A DNA stretch of 5,687 nt from Clostridia bacterium (GTDB lineage: Bacteria > Bacillota_A > Clostridia > Oscillospirales > CAG-272), in assembly GCA_017547395.1 (NCBI GenBank), contig JAFYPS010000049.1, forward strand, positions 1 through 5,687, read 5' to 3'. The notes beneath the pieces are model-generated. The model was not told the DNA's origin, did no database searches, and saw nothing but the letters and a program-made list of their open reading frames with translations. A program made the position numbers and the translations under genes. Positions 1 through 5,678 of the stretch are shown here, piece after piece. Within the stretch, counting starts at the first letter, position 1. Every line of letters starts with the position of its first letter.

Positions 1-421
1 TCTCGAAAGTAAAGTCATAGATTCCCGTCCTGTAAGTGATAATAACAGCATACGTCGCCGTCGCGAGTGTCTTGAATGCAAGCGTCGTTTTACCACCTAC
101 GAGGTTATCGACTCGGTGCAGATAGTAGTTATGAAGAAGGACGGTACAAAGGAGTTCTTTGACAGAATGAAGCTCGAGAGCGGGCTTATCAAGGCATGCC
201 AGAAGCGTCCTGTTGACACTGCTGCGCTTGCCGCAGAGATAGAGAGCGAGCTTCACAACTCTCTCCGCGCTGAAATTACCACAACCGAAATCGGTGAGAT
301 TATAATGGAAAAACTCAAGAAGCTTGATGCGGTATCATACGTCCGCTTTGCTTCGGTTTACCGTGAATTCAAGGACCTTGCAACCTTTATGGAAGAGCTT
401 GAAAGGCTTAACAAGAAGTAA
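1..421 (+). CDS. nrdR: Transcriptional repressor NrdR, 5'-truncated by window edge
   Basis: NrdR is a cytosolic repressor of ribonucleotide reductase genes that binds DNA through an N-terminal zinc ribbon and senses ATP/dATP with an ATP-cone domain. The first complete codon is at position 2, and 139 residues are visible before the TAA at 419-421. The visible peptide opens with SKVIDSRP and continues into RRRRECLECKRRFTTYE, which holds the second CxxC pair of the zinc ribbon. The ATP-cone follows from about visible residue 40 (VVMKKDGTKEFFDRMKL) to YVRFASVYREFKD near the C-terminus. The family is usually about 150 residues, so I infer that only about 8-10 N-terminal residues, including the first CxxC, lie outside the window. 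A GTG at 116 is open in frame, but it is internal and not a start, because recognisable NrdR sequence runs upstream of it. No ribonucleotide reductase gene and no clear NrdR-box is visible here. Confidence 0.96.
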   Translation, partial: LESKVIDSRPVSDNNSIRRRRECLECKRRFTTYEVIDSVQIVVMKKDGTKEFFDRMKLESGLIKACQKRPVDTAALAAEIESELHNSLRAEITTTEIGEIIMEKLKKLDAVSYVRFASVYREFKDLATFMEELERLNKK

Positions 422-446
422 CGCAGTAGTGTAAGATACGCACCCG

Positions 447-472
447 CGCCGGATAAAACGGAAAATCCGGCG
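447..472 (+). other. Perfect 8-bp hairpin after nrdR with AAAACGGAAA loop
   Basis: CGCCGGAT (447-454) and ATCCGGCG (465-472) form a perfect 8-bp stem around the 10-nt loop AAAACGGAAA (455-464). The sequence that follows (GACTTTATT) lacks a real U-tract, so this is a poor intrinsic terminator; it may be a leader element or mRNA 3'-end stabiliser. The identical loop recurs in a second hairpin 47 bases downstream. The inverted repeat is directly visible; its role is unknown. Confidence 0.6.
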
Positions 473-481
473 ACTTTATTC

Positions 482-534
482 GGAGGAGTGCTACCGCCGT
501 CAAAACGGAAAGACGGAGTGGCGCACAAACTAAA
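482..534 (+). promoter_or_regulatory. GGAGG Shine-Dalgarno with hairpin spacer before the methyltransferase start
   Basis: GGAGG at 482-486 is the only strong Shine-Dalgarno in the leader, but it lies 48 nt from the ATG at 535. Between them is an imperfect hairpin: GTGC (488-491) pairs with GCAC (523-526), and CCGTC (497-501) pairs with GACGG (512-516) around the loop AAAACGGAAA (502-511). If folded, it leaves only A487 plus AAACTAAA (527-534), an effective spacing of 9 nt, which is normal. A weaker GGAG at 515-518 is 16 nt from the start and lies partly in the hairpin's 3' arm. I infer a structured-spacer translation start, a principle known from phage T4 gene 38. Confidence 0.45.
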
Positions 535-1659
535 ATGCAAATTGAATTTGTAGCAACGTGCCTGTTTGGGCTTGAACATTTTCTTGGCGAAGAGATAGAC
601 CGTCTCGGATATCGCCGTACAGAAACAATTGACGGAAGAGTTAGTTTTATCGGCGACGAAATGGCGATAGCAAGATGCAATATCTGGCTTCGCTGTGCGG
701 AGCGCCTTTACATAAAGATGGGCAGCTTCCGCGCCCGTACGTTTGGCGAACTTTTTGAGGGAACGAAAGCACTTGAATGGGAGCGTTTTATCGGACGAGA
801 GGACGCGTTTCCCGTAAAGGGACATTCTGTAAAGAGCAAGCTTTTTTCGATTCCAGACTGTCAGAGCATTGTGAAAAAAGCGGTTGCTCAGCGTCTTGAC
901 AACGAGTACGGAATGTGCTGGTTCCCCGAAACGAAAACAAAATACCAGATTGAGTTTTTTATACTGAAGGACTATGCCACTCTTATGATTGACACGTCGG
1001 GCATCGCTCTGCATAAGCGCGGATACCGCGCAATTGCGGGAGCGGCACCGCTCAGAGAGACGCTTGCAGCGGCACTTGTGCTTAATTCGCGTCCGCGCGA
1101 GAACGTGCTTTTGTGGGACCCCTTCTGCGGAAGCGGAACTATAGCTATTGAGGCTGCGATGATAATGAAGAATCAGGCACCCGGACTTTTCCGCCGCTTT
1201 GCCGCGGAGGAATTTGCCATAGCTCCTCCTGAAATGTGGGCGCAGGCGCGCGAAGAAGCGCGTTCGGCGATACGGCCGACCTCGTTTGAGGCTTATGCAT
1301 CGGACATTGACGAAAGTATGGTTACTCTTGCTGCGGAAAATGCAGAGCGAGCGGGCGTTGCTGACATCGTGCGCGCCTTTGTTGCAGATGCAAGAACTAT
1401 CCGTACCGGTGGCCGTCGCGGAACGATAGTATGTAATCCTCCCTATGGAGAGAGAATGGGAAGCATGGCTGAAATCGAGCAGCTTTACGCGCAGATTGGC
1501 AGACATTTTCAGACTCTCGCCCCCTGGCAGGTGTACGTGCTTACGTCGTATGAAAAATTCGAGCGACTTTACGGCAAGCGCGCCGACAAGGTGCGCAAGC
1601 TTTACAACGGTATGATACCCTGCAATCTTTACCAGTACTTCAAATTTGATAAGCAGTAA
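535..1659 (+). CDS. ypsC: THUMP-domain class I SAM-dependent RNA methyltransferase (YpsC/RlmL N-terminal type)
   Basis: Predicted cytosolic RNA methyltransferase, 374 aa, close to the usual ~380 aa of stand-alone YpsC-type proteins. It corresponds to the N-terminal half of E. coli RlmL, which makes N2-methylguanosine in 23S rRNA. The N-terminus (IEFVATCLFGLEHFLGEEI) is the family's ferredoxin-like entry and supports the ATG at 535. A THUMP RNA-binding region follows at about residues 45-155. The family signature LHKRGYR is at 159-165, the SAM-binding glycine loop DPFCGSGT at 195-202, an acidic SDID at 256-259, and the catalytic NPPY (in NPPYGER) at 301-304. No key motif is missing. It follows nrdR after 113 nt of structured leader and ends just before a long terminator-like hairpin. 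The methyltransferase class is near certain. The target base is not visible in the sequence; 23S rRNA is an inference from the family. Confidence 0.93.
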   Translation: MQIEFVATCLFGLEHFLGEEIDRLGYRRTETIDGRVSFIGDEMAIARCNIWLRCAERLYIKMGSFRARTFGELFEGTKALEWERFIGREDAFPVKGHSVKSKLFSIPDCQSIVKKAVAQRLDNEYGMCWFPETKTKYQIEFFILKDYATLMIDTSGIALHKRGYRAIAGAAPLRETLAAALVLNSRPRENVLLWDPFCGSGTIAIEAAMIMKNQAPGLFRRFAAEEFAIAPPEMWAQAREEARSAIRPTSFEAYASDIDESMVTLAAENAERAGVADIVRAFVADARTIRTGGRRGTIVCNPPYGERMGSMAEIEQLYAQIGRHFQTLAPWQVYVLTSYEKFERLYGKRADKVRKLYNGMIPCNLYQYFKFDKQ

Positions 1660-1673
1660 TTGCATAAAATTTT

Positions 1674-1721
1674 ACACCTCTGTACACACTTTTAAAAAAG
1701 TGGATGCGGAGGTGTTTTTTT
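1674..1721 (+). terminator. Long terminator-like hairpin overlapping the spoVAF ribosome binding site and start
   Basis: ACACCTC (1674-1680) pairs with GAGGTGT (1709-1715), and the stem continues through TGTA/TGCG with two G-U pairs. After a two-base mismatch, CACTTTT (1687-1693) pairs with AAAAGTG (1696-1702). The result is a 42-nt hairpin with 18 paired positions per arm. Seven T's follow at 1715-1721. It fits Rho-independent termination after the methyltransferase gene. Unusually, the 3' arm contains GGAGGTG (1708-1714), the Shine-Dalgarno of the next gene, and the last two T's are the first two bases of its TTG start. It may therefore also block translation of read-through mRNA. Confidence 0.75.
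1708..1714 (+). promoter_or_regulatory. Ribosome binding site fixing the TTG start of spoVAF
   Basis: GGAGGTG lies 5 nt upstream of the TTG at 1720 (7 nt counted from the core GGAGG), an ideal spacing. It is fully contained in the 3' arm of the hairpin at 1674-1715, so it would be sequestered in any transcript that includes the 5' arm. Confidence 0.75.
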
Positions 1722-3126
1722 GATATTTACAAAGGACTATGCAGAAAACGTACGTCTGCTTGACGGGGTTCTGTCGCCCGATAAAAGCTTTGATATGATA
1801 AAACGAAGGTTGAAAATCGGCAAGACCGAAGCCACGTTTTACTATATTGACGGATTCGTAAAAGACGACACAATGCTGAAGCTTATGCAGATTTTCACCG
1901 GACTTAAGGCGCTTCCGCAGGGGGAAGGCGTGGCGAGAACGTTCGCAGAGCAGAACGTTCCGTACGTGGAGGTTGAAACCACTGCCGACGTTGACAAGGC
2001 GGTTCTGCTTGTAATGAGCGGCGGCGTGTGTATGGTGGGTGAGACCTTTGGCAAAGAGGTGGTTCTCATTGATGCAAGAACCTATCCTACGCGCTCGGTA
2101 TCCGAGCCGGAGAGCGACAGAGTAATGCGTGGGGCGCGTGACGGCTTTGTTGAAACTCTTATTTTCAATACGGCTCTTATCCGCAGAAGAATCAGAGATA
2201 CAAGGCTTCGCGTTGTCTATAAGAATATCGGCAAAACCTCAAAAACCGATATAGCGCTTGTCTACATTGAGGGCAAGGCTGACCAAAAGTACGTGGACTG
2301 GCTTTCTTCAAAGCTTGACGGCATCAGAACCGATTGTATTCCAATGGGACACGAGAGCATTTCAGAGTGTCTTATCAAGAGAAAATGGTATAATCCATTT
2401 CCGAAAATCCGCTCGACTGAGCGTCCTGATGCCGCGGCGGCGCAGATCGCGGAGGGAAGTGTGATAATTCTGTGCGACACCTCTCCCGAGGCAATGATAC
2501 TGCCGACCTCGATTTTTGATTTTTTACAGGAAACGGGCGACTATTATTTCACCCCTTTTACGGGAAGTTATCTTCGCATAGTGCGGCATATTATTTTCTG
2601 GTTGACAATATACCTTGTTCCGCTATGGTATCTATTGGTGAATAATCCGCAATGGATACCTGAACGTCTTAAATTTATAGTACCGAATGATTTTGGTGCT
2701 TTGCCGCTTATACTTCAGCTTCTGCTCGTTGAATTTGTGATTGACGGGCTTAAGCTTGCCTCTATGAATACGCCAAGTATGCTCAATAATTCCCTGAGCG
2801 TTGTCGGCGGTCTCATCCTTGGTGACTTTGCCGTGAATATAGGATGGCTTATTCCCGAGGTAATTTTGTATATGGCTTTTGTCGCTATAGCAAACTTTAC
2901 TCAGGCGAGCTATCAGCTCGGCTATGCGGTTAAGTTTATGCGAATGCTTTTGCTTGCGGTAACCGCGCTTTTTTCGGTATGGGGCTTTGTGCTTGGAAGT
3001 ATAGGTATAATTGCGCTTATCGCATCCAATGAAACGGCAAACCGCCGACGCTCGTATCTTTACCCGCTGGTACCTTTCAATGCCAAGGCTCTTAAAAGAT
3101 TGCTTATAAGGGTGAAAAAACAATAA
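1720..3126 (+). CDS. spoVAF: SpoVAF-like GerA-family spore germination membrane protein
   Basis: GerA-type A-subunit protein, 468 aa (B. subtilis SpoVAF is about 490). SpoVAF is an inner spore membrane protein reported to work with YqhR/FigP to amplify germination signals. Residues 1-280 are soluble and include YVEVE (82-86), GETFG (107-111) and the family hallmark block RGARDGFVETL (137-147) plus NTALIRRRIRD (150-160), then GKTSKTDIAL (171-180) and ERPDAAAA (234-241). The rest is hydrophobic, with about four to five membrane segments (roughly 288-307, 327-345, 357-375, 378-395, 404-434), and it ends YPLVPFNAKALK, matching the SpoVAF C-terminus more than GerAA. The start is TTG at 1720; GGAGG sits 7 nt upstream, and residues 5-30 look like the family N-terminus, so the next internal ATG at 1795 is too late. 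No spoVA genes flank it, so SpoVAF versus a general GerA subunit rests on sequence resemblance alone. Confidence 0.87.
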   Translation: MIFTKDYAENVRLLDGVLSPDKSFDMIKRRLKIGKTEATFYYIDGFVKDDTMLKLMQIFTGLKALPQGEGVARTFAEQNVPYVEVETTADVDKAVLLVMSGGVCMVGETFGKEVVLIDARTYPTRSVSEPESDRVMRGARDGFVETLIFNTALIRRRIRDTRLRVVYKNIGKTSKTDIALVYIEGKADQKYVDWLSSKLDGIRTDCIPMGHESISECLIKRKWYNPFPKIRSTERPDAAAAQIAEGSVIILCDTSPEAMILPTSIFDFLQETGDYYFTPFTGSYLRIVRHIIFWLTIYLVPLWYLLVNNPQWIPERLKFIVPNDFGALPLILQLLLVEFVIDGLKLASMNTPSMLNNSLSVVGGLILGDFAVNIGWLIPEVILYMAFVAIANFTQASYQLGYAVKFMRMLLLAVTALFSVWGFVLGSIGIIALIASNETANRRRSYLYPLVPFNAKALKRLLIRVKKQ

Positions 3127-3198
3127 AAATCAGCATAAAAGCATTCGCAGCTATATAAATTTAATATGAAAAGTTTGTGTGATTTTTTTTGTTTTGCA

Positions 3199-3227
3199 TT
3201 GACTTTGATGCTTTTGTTTGCTATCCT
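3199..3227 (+). promoter_or_regulatory. Probable sigma-A promoter for the DUF1538-PII operon
   Basis: TTGACT (3199-3204) matches the -35 consensus at five of six positions. It is followed after exactly 17 nt by TATCCT (3222-3227), a four-of-six -10 match. The upstream flank is T-rich. A start site near 3233-3236 would give a leader of about 50 nt. It lies in the 158-bp gap after spoVAF, and no other 17-nt-spaced pair is as good there. Confidence 0.65.
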
Positions 3228-3235
3228 AAATACAG

Positions 3236-3260
3236 ACGGGGAAAACGCCGTTTATTTTTT
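3236..3260 (+). other. Short hairpin with T-tract at the 5' end of the operon leader
   Basis: ACGG (3236-3239) pairs with CCGT (3248-3251), with an extra G-C pair (3241/3246) closing an AAAA loop across a G-G mismatch. TTTATTTTTT follows (3251-3260). It starts at or beside the predicted transcription start. It could be a 5' protective hairpin for the operon mRNA or a weak terminator for read-through from spoVAF. The stem is short, so either role is tentative. Confidence 0.35.
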
Positions 3261-3284
3261 GTGTAAGGGAGGTTCCGAATATTT

Positions 3285-4811
3285 ATGAATCCGCAGCTTA
3301 AAGAAAAAATAATGGAATCTCTTAAAGCCGTATTGCCTATTACGGGAATCGTGCTTGCGCTCAGTATTTTCCTTGTTCCGCTTGACGTGGGAACTATGGT
3401 AATGTTTATTTTCGGTGCAGTTTTACTCATCCTCGGTATGGGTATGTTTCAGCTTGGTGCAGAGATGTCTATGGAGCCTCTTGGTGAGGGCATAGGTGCA
3501 AGCCTGTCTAAAGCAAAATTTAAGTGGATAGTTGCGTTTATCGCTTTTGTTATGGGTATGATTATCACTCTTGCAGAGCCTGATTTGCAGGTGCTTGCAG
3601 AGCTTGTTCCGTCTGTACCCAATATGACGCTTGTTATGACTGTTGCTATCGGCGTTGGTATTTTCCTTGCCGTTGCGGTGCTGAGAATTATGCTTGGTAT
3701 TGATTTGTCAATACTTCTTGTAGGGCTTTATGCAGTACTTTTAGTGCTTGCCTTCTTTGTTCCGCGAGAGTTTCTTGCGGTTGCATTTGACTCGGGCGGA
3801 GTAACAACGGGACCTATAACCGTTCCGTTTATTATGGCACTCGGTGTCGGACTTTCCGCAGTGCGCGGTGACAAGAATTCGTCAAGCGACTCGTTCGGCC
3901 TTGTAGCGCTTTCAAGCGTTGGACCTATCTTGGCGGTTATGATTCTCGGCTGCTTTTATCGCCCCGAGGCGGCAGACTACGTAGGCGATACGATAATCCA
4001 CGTTGAAACAATGATGGACGTGAGCCGAGCCTTTGCGGGGCAGATTCCTCACTATGCCAAAGAGGTAATCGTTTCCGTACTTCCGATAATTGCGGTGTTC
4101 GTAATTTTCCAGTTTATCAGCCGCCGTTACACACACCGTCAGAGGTGGCGTGTTACCGTCGGTTTTATCTACACCTATCTCGGTCTTGTTCTCTTCCTTT
4201 GCGGCGTAAACGTCGGTTTTGCACCTGTTGGTACAATGCTTGGCAGAGAGCTTGCGGCAACCGACCGGAAATGGTTGCTTGTACCAATCGGTATGCTGAT
4301 AGGATACTTTGTTGTAAAGGCGGAGCCTGCTATACAGATTCTCAACCATCAGGTTCAGTCGGTAACGAGCGGCGCAGTTTCGGCAAAGGCGATGAACCGT
4401 TGCCTTTCCATCGGTGTTGCGACAAGTCTTGGTCTTTCGATGCTTAGAATCCTGACCGGGATACCGATACTTTATATCGTCGTACCCGGGTACATAGTTG
4501 CGCTTGTTATGTCGCGTCTTGTCCCCAAGATATTTGTCGGTATCGCGTTTGACTCGGGCGGAGTTGCAAGCGGTCCTATGACGTCGACGTTCCTTTTACC
4601 GCTTTGTATCGGCGCGTGCCAGATGCTTGGCGGAAACGTTATGACAGACGCGTTCGGAGCAGTTGCGCTCGTTGCGCTCACTCCTCTTGTTTCGGTGCAG
4701 ATAATGGGACTTACCTACCGATATAAGATGTACGTACAGTCTAAGAGGAGTACAATGGCACTTCTCCCTGCTGACAGCGACGACATCATAGAAATTGTGG
4801 AGGCAGCGTGA
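3285..4811 (+). CDS. DUF1538 family multi-pass membrane protein, internally duplicated (putative transporter)
   Basis: Integral membrane protein, 508 aa, with two homologous halves (about residues 8-225 and 256-478). Each half has several hydrophobic segments and the same landmarks in order: an LPI segment (17-19; 266-268), an AEP motif (97-99; 346-348), FDSGGV followed by (T/S)GP (168-176; 422-430), and FG-VAL (204-209; 457-462). I recognise these FDSGGV blocks as DUF1538. The aspartate in each block lies between hydrophobic segments and is a plausible ion-binding residue. As I recall, a paired DUF1538 system (UmpAB) has been linked to cation/proton antiport, but substrate is not readable here. 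A charged linker (about 226-256) joins the halves, and an acidic tail ends the protein. GGGAGG lies upstream of the ATG at 3285 with a slightly long 12-nt spacing. The stop is one base before the next ATG, which encodes a PII-like protein. Confidence 0.88.
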   Translation: MNPQLKEKIMESLKAVLPITGIVLALSIFLVPLDVGTMVMFIFGAVLLILGMGMFQLGAEMSMEPLGEGIGASLSKAKFKWIVAFIAFVMGMIITLAEPDLQVLAELVPSVPNMTLVMTVAIGVGIFLAVAVLRIMLGIDLSILLVGLYAVLLVLAFFVPREFLAVAFDSGGVTTGPITVPFIMALGVGLSAVRGDKNSSSDSFGLVALSSVGPILAVMILGCFYRPEAADYVGDTIIHVETMMDVSRAFAGQIPHYAKEVIVSVLPIIAVFVIFQFISRRYTHRQRWRVTVGFIYTYLGLVLFLCGVNVGFAPVGTMLGRELAATDRKWLLVPIGMLIGYFVVKAEPAIQILNHQVQSVTSGAVSAKAMNRCLSIGVATSLGLSMLRILTGIPILYIVVPGYIVALVMSRLVPKIFVGIAFDSGGVASGPMTSTFLLPLCIGACQMLGGNVMTDAFGAVALVALTPLVSVQIMGLTYRYKMYVQSKRSTMALLPADSDDIIEIVEAA

Positions 4812-4812
4812 T

Positions 4813-5490
4813 ATGAATAACGAAAAACTTCGTCTTTTGTTCTTGATTACGTCTCCTAAAATGGCTGAAAAGGCTGCCGATATGTTTGACGGCGGCGAGT
4901 TCCCGTTCCTCTATCAGCTTAATGCAAAGGGAACGGCAACAAGTGAGGTTATGGATATCCTCGGTCTTGGCAGTGCGGAAAAGCGTATGCTTATCGCCCT
5001 TGCAGGCAAGAAAAAGGCTGACGCTATGCTCCTTAAGCTTCACAAGGCACTCAAAATAGGAACGGTTAACAGCGGCATTGCATTTACGCTTTTGCTTGAT
5101 GCCGCAAGTAAAATAGTATTCAGAACACTTGGTCCGTCAGACGGGGCGGAAAGCGATGGAAAGGAGCAAAAAACGATGCCCGAAAAGCAAAAGGCAATGA
5201 TTGTTGCGGTTGTAAATCTCGGTTACAGTGAAGACGTGATGACTGCGGCTCGTGCAGCGGGTGCAGGCGGCGGAACCGTAATACACAGTCGCTCGGTAAA
5301 TACCGAGAGTGCGGCACTGCTCGGCGCGGGACTGTCGGAAGAAAAGGATATCGTTACGATAGTTGCAGGACCCGATAACAAGCTTGCTATTATGCAGGCG
5401 ATAAGCGAAAAGTGCGGAATAAGAACCGAGGCAAAGGGAACTGTATTTTCGCTCCCGATTGATAACGTAATAGGTCTTTCGGACGATTAA
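4813..5490 (+). CDS. Tandem PII-like (GlnB-fold) signalling protein, partner of DUF1538 protein
   Basis: Predicted cytosolic protein, 225 aa from ATG 4813, about twice the length of a normal PII subunit (~112). The C-terminal domain (about 126-222) follows the PII order: strand KAMIVAVVNLG, helix, strand GGTVIHSRSV, short loop, strand DIVTIVAG, helix, then GTVFSLPIDNVIGL, which resembles the GKIFVLPVEEAI end of PII. The N-terminal domain (about 5-98) has the same order in diverged form (LRLLFLITSP ... KRMLIALAG ... GIAFTLLLDAAS). A charged linker (about 105-127) joins them. No canonical long T-loop with a modifiable tyrosine is visible. The ATG is preferred because GGAGG (4799-4803) sits 9 nt upstream and it begins one base after the DUF1538 stop; an in-frame TTG at 4795 would overlap that Shine-Dalgarno. 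I infer it regulates the DUF1538 membrane protein. C-terminal PII assignment is firm; the N-terminal one is moderate. Confidence 0.82.
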   Translation: MNNEKLRLLFLITSPKMAEKAADMFDGGEFPFLYQLNAKGTATSEVMDILGLGSAEKRMLIALAGKKKADAMLLKLHKALKIGTVNSGIAFTLLLDAASKIVFRTLGPSDGAESDGKEQKTMPEKQKAMIVAVVNLGYSEDVMTAARAAGAGGGTVIHSRSVNTESAALLGAGLSEEKDIVTIVAGPDNKLAIMQAISEKCGIRTEAKGTVFSLPIDNVIGLSDD

Positions 5491-5491
5491 C

Positions 5492-5519
5492 AAAAAGACG
5501 GCTAAGCGCCGTCTTTTTT
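5492..5519 (+). terminator. Rho-independent terminator of the DUF1538-PII operon
   Basis: AAAAAGACGGC (5492-5502) and GCCGTCTTTTTT (5508-5519) are inverted repeats around the loop TAAGC. The GACGGC/GCCGTC core gives six G/C-rich pairs, flanked by an A-tract and a T-tract, so it could act in both directions. It begins one base after the PII-like gene's stop. This is the cleanest terminator in the window. Confidence 0.95.
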
Positions 5520-5565
5520 GTTTGATAAGTTATTGTTTATGGGAGAAAACGCCGCTGCGGCGGCT

Positions 5566-5678
5566 ACCCCTCACCACCGCCTACGGCGGAGCCTCCCCCA
5601 AGGGGGAAGCCTTGTAATTACTGCCTTTAGCCTTCCCCCTCGGGGGAAGGTGTCACCGAAAGGTGACGGATGAGGGGT
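5566..5678. repeat. Composite palindromic intergenic repeat of two inverted units
   Basis: The element is bounded by perfect 8-bp inverted ends, ACCCCTCA (5566-5573) and TGAGGGGT (5671-5678). Inside are two units in opposite orientation, each with the same plan: end motif, small hairpin, then a C-run/G-run hairpin. Left unit: CCGCC/GGCGG (5577-5589) and TCCCCC/GGGGGA (5594-5607). Right unit, read inward: GTCACC/GGTGAC with a GAAA loop (5652-5667) and CCTTCCCCC/GGGGGAAGG (5631-5650). About 16 nt separate them. A further small hairpin (GCCGC/GCGGC, 5551-5564) abuts the left end. I infer a REP/MITE-like dispersed element; similar C-run repeats are, from memory, common between genes of gut Clostridia. 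There is no coding potential between 5521 and 5687. Confidence 0.75.

Noticed and set aside
447..526. Guanidine-II (mini-ykkC) riboswitch, suggested by two hairpins with ACGG in their loops
   Set aside because: In that class ACGR is the closed tetraloop itself. Here ACGG is flanked by three A's on each side in a 10-nt loop, and the downstream gene is not a guanidine transport or metabolism gene.
358..1665. Long open frame on the minus strand across the methyltransferase gene
   Set aside because: Its translation is rich in Arg, Ser, Cys and His with no recognisable domain, and it is exactly antisense to a clear methyltransferase. Codon bias on the + strand explains the absence of stops.
1640..1678. 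Sporulation sigma factor promoter for spoVAF, with CATAAAAT at 1663-1670 as a sigma-E-like -10
   Set aside because: The -10 resembles sigma-E consensus, but no convincing -35 lies at the right distance for sigma-E, -G or -K. In an A/T-rich gap such a match is expected by chance.
3149..3166. NrdR-box-like A/T-rich sequence (CTATATAAATTTAATATG)
   Set aside because: It lacks the paired ACAC...GTGT flanks of the NrdR box, occurs singly, and no ribonucleotide reductase gene is downstream.
3125..3187. spoVAF terminator formed by AAAAATCA (3125-3132) and TGATTTTT (3180-3187)
   Set aside because: The stem is A/T-rich and encloses a 47-nt loop with no strong internal helix, so it would be weak despite the following T-run.
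4795..4815. Upstream TTG start at 4795 for the PII-like gene
   Set aside because: It would place the Shine-Dalgarno GGAGG inside the coding sequence. ATG 4813 has ideal 9-nt spacing and sits directly after the preceding stop.
5551..5678. CRISPR array or second terminator in the repeat region
   Set aside because: The units are inverted rather than direct, have no regular unique spacers, and the C/G-run hairpins are not followed by T-tracts.
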